From: Actinomycetota bacterium
GTDB taxonomy: Bacteria > Actinomycetota > Acidimicrobiia > Acidimicrobiales > Ilumatobacteraceae
Direction: 5' to 3'
DNA length: 47,692 bases
NCBI GenBank assembly: GCA_009703055.1
Contig: WLGW01000005.1
Location: forward strand, 1 to 47,692
The first letter of the stretch is position 1; every line of letters starts with the position of its first letter. The notes beneath the pieces were generated by a model. It made no database searches and was not told where the DNA came from. It saw only the letters and a list, made by a program, of their open reading frames with translations. Position numbers and translations under genes: made by a program. Below are positions 37,085 through 45,729 of the stretch, piece after piece.

Positions 37085-37894
37085 ATGACCTTGCCATTAC
37101 AAGACCAAGTCGCATTCATTACAGGTGCCGGATCTGGCCTCGGAGCCGAGACGGCCCGTCGCCTCGCTAAAGACGGAGCGATCATCGCTGTGAATGACCT
37201 CAATGAAACAGCAGCGCAATCAATAGCTAACGAGGTCGGAGGAATCGCACTCCCCTTTGACGTTGTTGACTCTCACGCTTTTGACCTGGCGGTTGATTCC
37301 TGTGTTTCCCAATTGGGACGAATTGACATCCTGGTCAACAACGCCGGTATCGCACCATCTGACGCTGCGACAAAGACAGACAGAATGATGGCCAATTCCA
37401 TGCGCCGCATGGAAGGAAAGATCAATGAGTTAGAGCCTCTTGACTTCATGCTGGACCTCAGCGACGAAGCGTGGGATCGCATGATCAAGATTCATCTCTA
37501 CGGAAGTTTCTACGGCTGCCGCGCAGCGCTCCGTCACATGCAACCGCAACGATCAGGCCGCATCATCAATATGTCTTCTGTGCTTGGGTTGTATCCGTCT
37601 TCAGGAGCACCGCACTATTCCGTTGCGAAAGCTGCAATCATCACTCTCACCAAGACGGTGGCAGAGGAAGTCGCCGGACTCGGCATCAATGTCAACGCAA
37701 TCTGTCCTGGCTATATCGACACTCCTCTTCTCACTCCGTTCAGTGAAGTGATGAAGGCAGGTATCACGATGCGCATCGGAAAGGGCCACATGGGCGAGGC
37801 ATCCGATATCGCGGAGATGGTTCGATTCCTCGTTGGCCCAGAATCGCGATACTGCACTGGCGATGTATTTGCAGTATCGGGTGGCTACCGATAA
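37085..37894 (+). CDS. Short-chain dehydrogenase/reductase
   Basis: A 269-aa classical SDR. It has the NAD(P) fold AFITGAGSGLGAETARRLAKDGAIIAVNDLNE, where the acidic DL after the second strand favours NAD+. NNAGIAPSD, the catalytic Ser in RIINMSSVLGLYPSSGAPHYSVAKAA (Y-x-x-x-K) and GINVNAICPGYIDTPL follow. An insert of about 30 residues (TKTDRMMANSMRRMEGKINELEPLDFMLDLSD) between the NNAG strand and helix 4 is unusual and seen in some actinobacterial SDRs. Substrate unknown. It overlaps the HIT gene by one base (TAATG). Confidence 0.9.
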   Translation: MTLPLQDQVAFITGAGSGLGAETARRLAKDGAIIAVNDLNETAAQSIANEVGGIALPFDVVDSHAFDLAVDSCVSQLGRIDILVNNAGIAPSDAATKTDRMMANSMRRMEGKINELEPLDFMLDLSDEAWDRMIKIHLYGSFYGCRAALRHMQPQRSGRIINMSSVLGLYPSSGAPHYSVAKAAIITLTKTVAEEVAGLGINVNAICPGYIDTPLLTPFSEVMKAGITMRIGKGHMGEASDIAEMVRFLVGPESRYCTGDVFAVSGGYR

Positions 37895-38295
37895 TGCCGA
37901 CTCTCTTTACGCACATTCTTAACGGGGATATTCCAGGCACATTTGTCTACCGCGATGAACTGTGTGCAGCGTTCATGACGATCAACCCACTCGCTGATGG
38001 TCATGTTCTTGTTGTTCCCGTGGAAGAAGTCGATCACTGGGTCGACCTCCCTGGACCACTGTCTCAACACTTGTTCGCCGTGTCACACCGCATCAGCCAA
38101 GCACTAAACAAGGCCTTTCCGTGCGAGCGCGTTGGCATGATCATCGCAGGGTACGAAGTGAACCACTGTCACATCCATCTCATCCCTACGAACACTCTTG
38201 GTCAGTTCAATTTCGCGAATGCCGCAACTTCTATCGAGCGAACAACGCTTGAACAGCATGCACAACGCATTGTTGATGCATTAGAGAATCACTAG
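37894..38295 (+). CDS. HIT-family (histidine triad) nucleotide hydrolase
   Basis: A 133-aa HIT protein. The triad HxHxH appears as NHCHIHLIPT, preceded by LFTHILNGDIPGTFVYRDELCAAFMTINPLADGHVLVVPVEEVDHW, the normal N-terminal half. HIT enzymes cleave AMP-lysine or other nucleoside phosphoramidates and ApnA-type compounds. It is coupled to the SDR gene upstream and shares a CTAG stop with the convergent SRAP gene. Confidence 0.92.
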   Translation: MPTLFTHILNGDIPGTFVYRDELCAAFMTINPLADGHVLVVPVEEVDHWVDLPGPLSQHLFAVSHRISQALNKAFPCERVGMIIAGYEVNHCHIHLIPTNTLGQFNFANAATSIERTTLEQHAQRIVDALENH

Positions 38296-39014
38296 AAGAG
38301 TGTGGGAGCCCCAGAGTCATCTTCTGGTGGAAAATCTTCTCTCAGTAATTCTGAATCATTGTTGCGAACCGAATTGACTCGTGTCGACACCCGCACAGTA
38401 CTGAACCGAGGTTGTTGATCGGGTGCAAATAGTTCGAGTGGAGCCTGAGTGGCTGACATCCATTCAACGGCATCGTGTGCCGAGAGCTCCACGGGGCTTC
38501 GATCATGAATAGCGGAAAGATCTGACACGCTGTCGCGAGTAATCAAAGAAAACGTTCTTGCCTCGTCAACAATTGGCGAGTCACTCCAAATTCCGGCCGA
38601 CAGCATCAAATGCCCATCAGCACGATTCACGTAGTACGGAATCTTTGACTTCGGATTCTCACGGTTCCATTCATAAAAGCCACTCATCGGGATGATGCAG
38701 CGATGGCCGGGAACAAGCCCCTTGAACGATGGTTTCTCTGTGATGGTCTCCGAACGTGCATTAATCATCTTCGATCCGATGTTTGGGTCCTTCGACCAAA
38801 TCGGAATGAGACCCCACCGCATGACATCGACCACAACTTCTCTGCCAACAACTCGAAGAATCGGAACAGTGTGCGTAGGTGCAACATTGAAGTTCTGAAG
38901 CAATGGCCCATCAAACTCTGGAACACGTAATGTCAAACCAAAGGCATCGACAGCTTCGCCAATCTCAGCAATCAAATCCTCTGAATTGAAATTTCCGACG
39001 AATCGACCACACAT
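38292..39014 (-). CDS. SRAP-domain protein (YedK/HMCES family), abasic-site DNA-protein crosslinker
   Basis: A 240-aa SOS response-associated peptidase family protein. It begins MCGRF, where Cys2 after Met removal is the residue that forms a thiazolidine with abasic sites in ssDNA. NFNVAPTHTVPILR, RWGLIPIWSK, MINARSETITEKPSFKGLVPGHRCIIPMSGFYEW and the HDRSPV segment are present, so the family is complete. A GAGGGGAG SD stands before the ATG. It protects apurinic sites at replication forks. Convergent with the HIT gene. Confidence 0.93.
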   Translation of the reverse strand: MCGRFVGNFNSEDLIAEIGEAVDAFGLTLRVPEFDGPLLQNFNVAPTHTVPILRVVGREVVVDVMRWGLIPIWSKDPNIGSKMINARSETITEKPSFKGLVPGHRCIIPMSGFYEWNRENPKSKIPYYVNRADGHLMLSAGIWSDSPIVDEARTFSLITRDSVSDLSAIHDRSPVELSAHDAVEWMSATQAPLELFAPDQQPRFSTVRVSTRVNSVRNNDSELLREDFPPEDDSGAPTLF

Positions 39015-39046
39015 AGAAACTCCCCTCGCGTAGTCAAAGGTTTGAT

Positions 39047-39763
39047 CTACGGTCGCGGACCAGCGACTTTGGGATAGAAGGTCTCGATGTGCTTCGGAAG
39101 ACTGTTCTTTACGAATGCAGAAGTGTCATCGGCCAACACTTCAGGCAGCCCAGCAGCAACGCCGTCAAGAGTGCGCCCCACGACTTGGTGCGGCGATGTC
39201 TTCGGCACGTCAACTCCAGCGGCCATATCGGTATCAATAAAGGCCGGGTGAACAGCAACAACAAGAGTTCCCTGACGAGCAAGTTCAAGTCGAAGAGCAT
39301 TCGTTAACGACCACGCGGCCGACTTCGACATTGCATATGTTGCGACTTCTTTGATGGACATCCAGGACACTGCAGACAGAACGTTGACGATTGCACCACC
39401 ACCATTTGCCGATAACACAGGGGCAAACGCTTTCGCGAGATTGAAGGGCCCCCAAACGTTCGTTTCAAACTCAGCTTTGGCATTCTCTAATGAGTTCTCT
39501 GCAAGAACTCGGGAACCAATGACAACACCTGCGTTGTTAATCAGCATCGTGAGATCTGAACATTGCTGAACAGCAGCTTGAATATCTGCAGCACTTGTAA
39601 CGTCCAGTTTGAGTGGAATCGCCCCTGCGTTCGTTACAGACTCAGGAGAACGCGCTCCGGCATACACCTTTGCCGCACCACGGTCGAGCAACTGGCGCAC
39701 ATACTCAGCGCCCAGTCCGCGATTTGCACCGGTGACCAGAACAACTGCACCTTCAATATTCAT
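39047..39763 (-). CDS. Short-chain dehydrogenase/reductase
   Basis: A 238-aa SDR. The ORF track starts at 39841 inside the tRNA gene; ATG 39763 gives MNIEGAVVLVTGANRGLGAEYVRQLLDRGAAKVYAG. The motifs are LINNAGVV, NVLSAVSWMSIKEVATYAMSKSA (Ser, Tyr-x-x-x-Lys) and VAVHPAFIDTDMA. The glycine-rich loop TGANRGLG and R/S tail favour NADP(H) use. It lies 29 nt downstream of the tRNA-Pro gene on the same strand and could share its transcript. Substrate unknown. Confidence 0.88.
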   Translation of the reverse strand: MNIEGAVVLVTGANRGLGAEYVRQLLDRGAAKVYAGARSPESVTNAGAIPLKLDVTSAADIQAAVQQCSDLTMLINNAGVVIGSRVLAENSLENAKAEFETNVWGPFNLAKAFAPVLSANGGGAIVNVLSAVSWMSIKEVATYAMSKSAAWSLTNALRLELARQGTLVVAVHPAFIDTDMAAGVDVPKTSPHQVVGRTLDGVAAGLPEVLADDTSAFVKNSLPKHIETFYPKVAGPRP

Positions 39764-39792
39764 TGACCGACCACCCAATTCATCTGTTCTAT

Positions 39793-39870
39793 TGGTCGGG
39801 CTGGCGGGATTTGAACCCACGACCTCTTGTCCCCCAGACAAGCGCGCTAACCAAGCTGCGCTACAGCCCG
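39793..39870 (-). tRNA. tRNA-Pro (anticodon GGG)
   Basis: On the minus strand: acceptor CGGGCTG paired with CAGCCCG, D-arm GCGC..GCGC, anticodon stem CTTGT/ACAAG with loop CTGGGGG (anticodon GGG), T-arm GTGGG-TTCAAAT-CCCGC, discriminator A and an encoded CCA. All arms pair. The same segment explains why the SDR frame can be extended into it. GGG reads CCC and CCU codons. No other tRNA gene is seen in the window. Confidence 0.95.
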
Positions 39871-39907
39871 AATGAGTGACAACTCTATCGGCAGGACACT
39901 TCAGTCC

Positions 39908-40150
39908 CTAGACAAAGATGACGACGACTCTCCAGCCGAGGTACAAGCACAACAAAGACACCAAAAGTTTGAAATGCCACGGAATCTTCTCGCCATCTAG
40001 GCCAGCAAGTTTCTTGAGATCTAACTCTTCAGGCGCCAGTCGGCCGGATACCGAGGGCGTCTCAAGATGCTCACCACAATCAGGGCATGCACCTCGGTCT
40101 GTCATTGCCGAAGGAGCTAAATAACGGGCACACGGTTCACACCATGGCAT
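39908..40150 (-). CDS. Small zinc-ribbon membrane protein
   Basis: An 80-aa protein with an N-terminal double CxxC ribbon (MPWCEPCARYLAPSAMTDRGACPDCGEHL) and a C-terminal hydrophobic helix (FKLLVSLLCLYLGWRVVVIFV). Proteins beginning MPWCxxC and ending in one helix are found in actinobacteria next to der. Function is unknown; zinc or redox roles are possible. It starts 2 nt after the der stop, so it is in the der operon. Confidence 0.78.
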   Translation of the reverse strand: MPWCEPCARYLAPSAMTDRGACPDCGEHLETPSVSGRLAPEELDLKKLAGLDGEKIPWHFKLLVSLLCLYLGWRVVVIFV

Positions 40151-40152
40151 CG

Positions 40153-41481
40153 CTAATCACCCTTTCGACGAACTCGCAACTTCAACGGTGTTGACCCAAA
40201 ATCACATGCTTCACGAATGGATCGTTCGAGATAACGGAGATACGGCTGTGGTAAATCACGATTTACAAACAACGTGAACGTCGGTGGGTTTGCAGCACCT
40301 TGCACAGCAAACATGACTTTGGCTCCGCCAGCAGCAGGCTGCTTTTGCTGTGCCTCGGCAATGATGCGATTCACATCACGCGTTGGGATCTTTCGGTGGT
40401 ACTGATCAATCGCATCTTGCAGAACTGGGCGCAACTTGTGCACTCCCTTTCCGGTCAATGCTGAGATCTTGAGTACCGGAGCATCATCAATGAAGTACAA
40501 CATTCGCGCGAGATCGGCTTCTACCTTGCGGCGATCTTCCGAATCAAGCAGCTCCCATTTATTCAACACGATGAGAATCGGACAGCCAGCAACGTCAACT
40601 CGCTCAGCAAGTCGTTGGTCTTGGCTCGTCACACCAACAGTGGCATCGATGACCAGCATCGCGACATCTGCTTCATCAATTGCGCGCAGTGCACGGACAA
40701 GTGAGTAGTACTCCGCAGAGTCATCAACTTTGCTTCGCTTACGCATACCTGCCGTGTCAACAAAAATCAGCGGACCATCTTCAGTTTCCACCAGGGTGTC
40801 GATCGCATCGCGAGTTGTGCCGGGCAGGTCATGAACGATTGAGCGCTCTTCGCCTACCAGACGGTTGAACAGCGTGCTCTTTCCAACATTCGGACGTCCA
40901 ACAAGCGCGACTCGCGGAACACCATCTGCGCCAACTGGCTCAACTTTTTCTTCTGGACGAAGAACTCGAGGAATACGCGCAACAACTTCGTCAAGAAAAT
41001 CACCTGAGCGGCGACCGTGAAGCGCCGAGACGGTAAATGGTTCACCCAGACCCAACGACATAAACTCCCAGCGCTCCGCTTCGCGACGCTCGTTGTCTGC
41101 CTTGTTGGCGACAAGTAAAACTTCTACCTTGCTGCGACGAAGCCACGCCGCAATCAATTCGTCTTCGTCTGTCACACCCACCGAAGCATCGACCATGTAA
41201 ATGACCAAGTTGGCTTCTCTGACGGCTTCTTCCACTTGACGACTCACTTTGTCGTCCAATTCGGTTCCGTGAGGCATCCACCCACCGGTATCAACAATCC
41301 AAAACTCAATACCAAGCCACGAGGCCATACGGCGATGACGATCACGCGTGACACCTGGCTGATCTTCAACAATCGCTGCACGCTCGCCGATCACACGATT
41401 GAACCAGGTGCTCTTTCCGACGTTGGGGCGCCCGACAATCACCACTGTGGGGAAATCAATTGTCTCGTCAATGTCAGTCAC
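40153..41481 (-). CDS. der: Ribosome biogenesis GTPase Der (EngA)
   Basis: A 442-aa double GTPase needed for 50S maturation. GTG 41481, overlapping the stop of the radical SAM gene, is chosen over 41541. The first G domain has VVIVGRPNVGKSTWFNRV, DTGGWMP and NKADNERR, and the second VALVGRPNVGKSTLFNRLVGEERSIVHDLPGTTRDAIDT, DTAGMRKRSKV and LNKWELLD. The KH-like C-terminus (VKLRPVL...YLRYLERSIREACDFGSTPLKLRVRRKG) is complete. Essential in most bacteria. Confidence 0.96.
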   Translation of the reverse strand: MTDIDETIDFPTVVIVGRPNVGKSTWFNRVIGERAAIVEDQPGVTRDRHRRMASWLGIEFWIVDTGGWMPHGTELDDKVSRQVEEAVREANLVIYMVDASVGVTDEDELIAAWLRRSKVEVLLVANKADNERREAERWEFMSLGLGEPFTVSALHGRRSGDFLDEVVARIPRVLRPEEKVEPVGADGVPRVALVGRPNVGKSTLFNRLVGEERSIVHDLPGTTRDAIDTLVETEDGPLIFVDTAGMRKRSKVDDSAEYYSLVRALRAIDEADVAMLVIDATVGVTSQDQRLAERVDVAGCPILIVLNKWELLDSEDRRKVEADLARMLYFIDDAPVLKISALTGKGVHKLRPVLQDAIDQYHRKIPTRDVNRIIAEAQQKQPAAGGAKVMFAVQGAANPPTFTLFVNRDLPQPYLRYLERSIREACDFGSTPLKLRVRRKGD

Positions 41482-42913
41482 GACTGTTCTCTTTTCTTGC
41501 GGCTTCAAGCCGTTGGCGCAAAGCAACACCACTTGTGGCAATCACTTCAATGTCGAATTCCTCCGACAGATCACCCACTGTGGCCCCATCCAAAAAAACA
41601 CCGTCATTTAGACACACATCAGGCAATAGATACACATTCTCGCGCCCATGAGCCCGAAGCGCACCCTGAATGTCAGCAAATGTCATAAGACCTGCCACTG
41701 CGGTATTGCCACCGAAATGCAGATTTGGCACTTCTACAACGGGGATATGGGCCAAATCAGTTCCCGCCAAGAGTTTTCTGAACATCGAGGACCCGTAGGG
41801 GCCGGAAACAATCGCAGGCACCTTGGCCGAACGAGTCCGTGGATTCAGTGACACCGAGACTGGTTTTGCCACTCGGAGCGATGTTTCCACCGCAGGATTG
41901 ACGGGTCGGACGTAATCAGTGGGAGAACCATGATCAACAGAAGCGAAGAAGCCATCGTGGCGACCATTGACATCTGGACCATTGCCACTGAAGGATTCAA
42001 TAAAAGAGCGGACTAACCCAACGCCGTCCTCCAACATTGGATATTCACCGTAATGGTCTGCCGATGGCACGTCTCGGTTCGCAACTAAATAGAACTCGTC
42101 TGCCAGATGAATGGGCTGTCGACCTAGGACGCTACGAAAACGTCGCTGCCACTCTTCAACTAAATCAATAACGGCATTTGCTTCATCAGAAGTTTGAAAC
42201 CGCATTCGACTCTCAGTATTGAATTGGGACAGCCCCAAAGGCACGACTGCAATCGATTCAAGCTCAGGAAACTGTTCAAGAAGACCACTCAGTGTCGATT
42301 CCAGAACGTCGCCATCATTAACGCCTGGACACAGAACAATCTGCGCCCGAATATCAATCTGGTTGTCCAGCATCAGACGAACCCAGCGAAGACTGAACCC
42401 ACCACGATTGTTCCGCAACATCTCTGAACGAACATGCGGTTCAACGGCATGAATGCTGACGTAGAGAGGAGACAGTTTTTCTTCAATGACTCTTTCGAGG
42501 TCGGCTTCTGTAAACCGAGTGAGCGTCGTGAAATTTCCAAAAAGGAAACTCAGGCGGTAATCGTCGTCTTTGAGATACAGACTTCGACGCATGCCTTTTG
42601 GCAGCTGATAGATGAAGCAAAACTCGCAATGGTTATCGCACGTGTGAATTCGATCAAAGACAGCACTGTTGATGGATATACCTAAGGGCTCTCCTGGCTG
42701 TCGTTCGAGGACAATGTCAAGAGATTCACGACCGCGTGCAATCTGAAGGTCAACGACATCAGATTCAACCAACCGATGCCACTCCAAAATGTCACGGGGA
42801 ACGACACCATTCACAAGGACGATCTGGTCCCCCACCTGGATGCCCACCCGCGAAGCGGCCGAAGGTGTCTGCACCGCTGAAACCTCAGGGAGAGTATCGA
42901 TGGCAGTGCTCAC
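41474..42913 (-). CDS. DUF512/PDZ radical SAM-like protein
   Basis: A 479-aa protein with three parts. A PDZ-like N-terminus has AASRVGIQVGDQIVLVNGVVPRDILEWHRL. A radical SAM-like core has HTCDNHCEFCFIYQLPKGMRRSLYLKDDDYRLSFLFGNF, with CxxxCxxC in TCDNHCEFC. The rest is a DUF512 domain (ESIAVVPLGLSQFNTE, LADEFYLVANRDVP, GENVYLLPD-like end). Substrate unknown. It is commonly adjacent to der, and here overlaps it by 8 nt. GTG 42913 has TATCCT 7 nt upstream. Confidence 0.85.
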   Translation of the reverse strand: MSTAIDTLPEVSAVQTPSAASRVGIQVGDQIVLVNGVVPRDILEWHRLVESDVVDLQIARGRESLDIVLERQPGEPLGISINSAVFDRIHTCDNHCEFCFIYQLPKGMRRSLYLKDDDYRLSFLFGNFTTLTRFTEADLERVIEEKLSPLYVSIHAVEPHVRSEMLRNNRGGFSLRWVRLMLDNQIDIRAQIVLCPGVNDGDVLESTLSGLLEQFPELESIAVVPLGLSQFNTESRMRFQTSDEANAVIDLVEEWQRRFRSVLGRQPIHLADEFYLVANRDVPSADHYGEYPMLEDGVGLVRSFIESFSGNGPDVNGRHDGFFASVDHGSPTDYVRPVNPAVETSLRVAKPVSVSLNPRTRSAKVPAIVSGPYGSSMFRKLLAGTDLAHIPVVEVPNLHFGGNTAVAGLMTFADIQGALRAHGRENVYLLPDVCLNDGVFLDGATVGDLSEEFDIEVIATSGVALRQRLEAARKENSRD

Positions 42914-42920
42914 TCGTCAC

Positions 42921-42926
42921 AGGATA
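42921..42926 (-). promoter_or_regulatory. -10 box of the DUF512 gene
   Basis: TATCCT, 7 nt (GTGACGA), then GTG 42913 on the minus strand. Confidence 0.45.
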
Positions 42927-42960
42927 CTGCCACCCCACTTCGGTAGTCTGTGAAGGTCTT

Positions 42961-43998
42961 ATGTCGGTCGAAAAAGTGCTCCTGGCGTCACCGCGTGGTT
43001 TTTGTGCGGGCGTCGAAATGGCCATCAAGGCATTGGCATGGATGGTCCGATCGTTTGATGAGCCCGTGTACTGCTACCACGAGATCGTGCATAACAAGAT
43101 TGTCGTTGACCGCTTCATCGACAAGGGCGTAGTATTTGTGGACTCCATTGATGAAGTTCCCCTTGGCTCCCCCATCATGCTCTCCGCACATGGCTCAGCT
43201 CCCGAAGTAGTCGCTGCAGCGCGCGAACGAGGCAGCTACGTGGTCGATGCTGTGTGTCCACTCGTCACAAAGGTTCACCACGAAGTGAAGACGCGCGCCG
43301 GCAAGGGCTTTCACATTGTGTATGTCGGTCATGAAGGTCACGAAGAGGCAGTCGGAACGATGGCTGTTGCACCAGATGCAATTACGCGTGTTGAATCCGT
43401 TGAAGAAGTCGATGCACTTCCCGTCTTTGACAAACCGATCGCCATGCTTGCTCAAACAACTCTGTCTCATCGCGAGTGGAGCGAAGTCGCGGTTCATGTC
43501 AAGACACGTTTTCCCGATGTGTGGACACCCGGTCGAAGCGATTTATGTTTCGCAACAACAAATCGTCAAAGCGCACTGATGAGCATCGCGCCACAAGTCG
43601 ACGCATTCATCGTCATCGGCTCGTCGAACAGTTCCAACACGCGCGCTCTAGAACGCTTGGCTGTCGAAGCAGGCTGCACTCACGTATACAGAGTCAACTC
43701 TGCAGACGAGCTTCCAGCAGATCTCACCGGCATTGTCGGTGTCACCGCAGGAGCCTCAGCACCTGAGGAACTAGTCGAAGGTGTTCTAGCGAGATTGAAT
43801 CCTCGCCTCGGAGTGGAAGAAATCTTCGTCACCGACGAAGACGAGTACTTTCCCCCACCTCGCAATATTCGAGAACTCCAAAGCTCGATTGATATGGCAA
43901 TCACAGCAATGTCCGGAGCCTCAATCCTTGGAACACCAGGCCTCGATGATCGATCACTTGCAGCGAGTGTGGTTCTTGAGGCACTCTCTCACTCATGA
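42961..43998 (+). CDS. ispH: 4-hydroxy-3-methylbut-2-enyl diphosphate reductase
   Basis: The 345-aa last enzyme of the MEP isoprenoid pathway, a 4Fe-4S protein converting HMBPP to IPP and DMAPP. ATG 42961 is used; the track start at 42736 is spurious. The three cluster cysteines are in SPRGFCAGVEMA, DAVCPLVTKVH and DLCFATTNRQSA. HEIVHNKIVVD, GHEGHEEAVGT, SSNSSNTRALERLA and TAGASAPEELV are the expected substrate motifs. TAGTCT lies 11 nt upstream. It overlaps the next gene by 4 nt. Confidence 0.96.
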   Translation: MSVEKVLLASPRGFCAGVEMAIKALAWMVRSFDEPVYCYHEIVHNKIVVDRFIDKGVVFVDSIDEVPLGSPIMLSAHGSAPEVVAAARERGSYVVDAVCPLVTKVHHEVKTRAGKGFHIVYVGHEGHEEAVGTMAVAPDAITRVESVEEVDALPVFDKPIAMLAQTTLSHREWSEVAVHVKTRFPDVWTPGRSDLCFATTNRQSALMSIAPQVDAFIVIGSSNSSNTRALERLAVEAGCTHVYRVNSADELPADLTGIVGVTAGASAPEELVEGVLARLNPRLGVEEIFVTDEDEYFPPPRNIRELQSSIDMAITAMSGASILGTPGLDDRSLAASVVLEALSHS

Positions 43999-44405
43999 TT
44001 TCTCCCACACTCGAATCCTTTCGCATCTTTCTCCACGTCGTCGCTGTTGCAGTGTGGGTTGGCGGACAGATAGTTCTCGCAGGACTCGTTCCCGCAATCC
44101 GTATCTCAGCACCTGAAGTGTTGCCCAAAGTTGCACAAGCATTTGCTCGTGTTGCGTGGCCCGCCATGATCGTCATCGTCTTCACCGGCATGTGGGGACT
44201 GACCTCATCGTCAGCATCAGATTCAGACACCGAATACATGGCGACTTTCGCCGTCAAGATGGTGATGGTCTTCATCGCTATCGCTGCAACAGTTGTTCAT
44301 TCCCAAGGAAGCAGCAAAGCCGCGAAGGCAATCGGTGGAGCACTTGGTCTCCTCGGATCACTCCTCGCGGCTTATGCAGGAATTCTTCTGGCCCACGCGG
44401 GCTAG
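43995..44405 (+). CDS. Four-helix membrane protein, CopD-like
   Basis: A 136-aa integral membrane protein with four hydrophobic helices. The first has RIFLHVVAVAVWVGGQIVLAGLVPAI, and the H-x-x-x-V-A-x-W-V-G-G pattern is common to CopD-domain and related heme or copper membrane proteins. The second begins PAMIVIVFTGMWGL, the third MATFAVKMVMVFIAIAATVVHSQG and the fourth GGALGLLGSLLAAYAGILLAHAG. It starts inside the ispH stop (ATGA). Function is not proved; I call it a CopD-like protein only by pattern. Confidence 0.7.
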   Translation: MISPTLESFRIFLHVVAVAVWVGGQIVLAGLVPAIRISAPEVLPKVAQAFARVAWPAMIVIVFTGMWGLTSSSASDSDTEYMATFAVKMVMVFIAIAATVVHSQGSSKAAKAIGGALGLLGSLLAAYAGILLAHAG

Positions 44406-44417
44406 TTATTTGACGAA

Positions 44418-45617
44418 TTAGTTGCGTGGAACTTTGCTCCATGCGACATCCCGGTCGACGCGAACATCGCCTGGAAGTCCGAGAATTCGCTCGCCAAGGA
44501 TGTTCTTCATCACTTCGGTGGTTCCACCTTCGATGGAGTTAGCGCGCGAACGAAGGAAGGCCTTTTGAATTCCTTCAAAGTTCATCGCCATCTCTGGGCG
44601 GACCATTTCATATGAGCCATACAGCATTCCTTCAGCACCCATCAGGCCAATCGTGAATTCATAGATGGCCTTATTGAGGTTTGCGCTCTCCATCTTTCCA
44701 ATGGAGCCTTCGGGTCCAGGCGCACCCATACGACGCTGTGCGTTGGCACGAATGTTGGTGAGGCGGTGCACTTCAGCACGGCTCCACAACTTCATCAATT
44801 CCTCAAGTGCGGCAGGGTCACGCTGATCTTCAGGCAGAGCTTTCCAAGCCTTGATTGCATGAGCGATGGCTCCGGAACCCTTCTGAGGAATAGAACCACC
44901 GATAGAGACTCGCTCGTTCATCAACGTCGTGAGGCTCACACGCCAGCCATCTCCAGGATTACCCAGCATTTCGGCTGCAGGAATGCGAGTGTCTGTGAAG
45001 TACACCTCATTGAATTCGGCTTCACCAGTCATCTGACGAAGTGGACGAACTTCAACTGTCGGCGCATGCATGTCAACGACAAAAGCGGTGAGGCCCGCGT
45101 GCTTCACTGCATCAGGATCAGTACGAACAACAAGGAGACCCCAGCGAGACAAGTGAGCAAGAGTTGTCCAGACTTTTTGGCCATTGCAGATCCATTCATC
45201 GCCGTCTTTCACACCTTTCGCGGAAAGCCCAGCAAAGTCAGAGCCTGAACCAGGCTCGGAGAACAACTGGCACCACACTTCTTCACCTGTAAAGAGAGGA
45301 CGCAGGTAACGCTTCTTCTGTTCTTCACTACCCCACTCCACAACTGTGGGACCACACATTCCGTGTCCAATTGGGTTACGCATCATCGCGTAAGGAGCAC
45401 CTGCGGCATAGATGCATTCGTTCACAACCTTCTGGAACTTTGGAGAGATACCAAGTCCACCGTGACCGACTGGGAAATGAACCCAGGCCAGGCCTTTGTC
45501 GAACTGTGCACCGAGAAACTCGACGACCGACACTTTTGATGGCGGAAACTCAGCGAGTAATTCCTGGGCTAGTTGAAGGACGCGTGCGTCATCAATTTGG
45601 GTCTCTACAACACTCAT
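44418..45617 (-). CDS. Acyl-CoA dehydrogenase family protein
   Basis: A 399-aa FAD-dependent acyl-CoA dehydrogenase. The track starts at 45731, but ATG 45617 with GGGGGA 4 nt upstream and a TAATAT box further up gives the usual length. It has WVHFPVGHGGLGISPKFQKVVNECIYAAG, CQLFSEPGSGSDFAGLSAKGVKDGDEWICNGQKVWTTLAHLSRWGLLVVRTD, FNEVYFTDTRIPAAEMLG and the C-terminal NSIEGGTTEVMKNILGERILGLP, which are standard ACAD segments. Role in fatty-acid or branched-chain oxidation, divergent from an acyl-CoA synthetase. Substrate unknown. Confidence 0.94.
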   Translation of the reverse strand: MSVVETQIDDARVLQLAQELLAEFPPSKVSVVEFLGAQFDKGLAWVHFPVGHGGLGISPKFQKVVNECIYAAGAPYAMMRNPIGHGMCGPTVVEWGSEEQKKRYLRPLFTGEEVWCQLFSEPGSGSDFAGLSAKGVKDGDEWICNGQKVWTTLAHLSRWGLLVVRTDPDAVKHAGLTAFVVDMHAPTVEVRPLRQMTGEAEFNEVYFTDTRIPAAEMLGNPGDGWRVSLTTLMNERVSIGGSIPQKGSGAIAHAIKAWKALPEDQRDPAALEELMKLWSRAEVHRLTNIRANAQRRMGAPGPEGSIGKMESANLNKAIYEFTIGLMGAEGMLYGSYEMVRPEMAMNFEGIQKAFLRSRANSIEGGTTEVMKNILGERILGLPGDVRVDRDVAWSKVPRN

Positions 45618-45645
45618 GTTTCCCCCTGAGGTAAGCGTGACCCTG

Positions 45646-45651
45646 ATATTA
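45646..45651 (-). promoter_or_regulatory. -10 box of the acyl-CoA dehydrogenase gene
   Basis: TAATAT on the minus strand, 28 nt before ATG 45617, leaving a leader with a GGGGG Shine-Dalgarno. Confidence 0.4.
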
Positions 45652-45716
45652 GAAGTAACCAGAGGGGCTGTACGAACCGTCAGCACCCTGAGGCAAATGT
45701 GACCCTCGTCATTCAC

Positions 45717-45722
45717 TAGTTT
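45717..45722 (+). promoter_or_regulatory. -10 box of the acyl-CoA synthetase gene
   Basis: TAGTTT, 7 nt, then ATG 45730. It supports ATG over the TTG at 45721. Confidence 0.45.
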
Positions 45723-45729
45723 GGTAGCC

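Noticed and set aside
41236-41688. Plus-strand ORF of 150 aa over der
   Set aside because: Antisense to der and the DUF512 gene, both of which show complete motifs.
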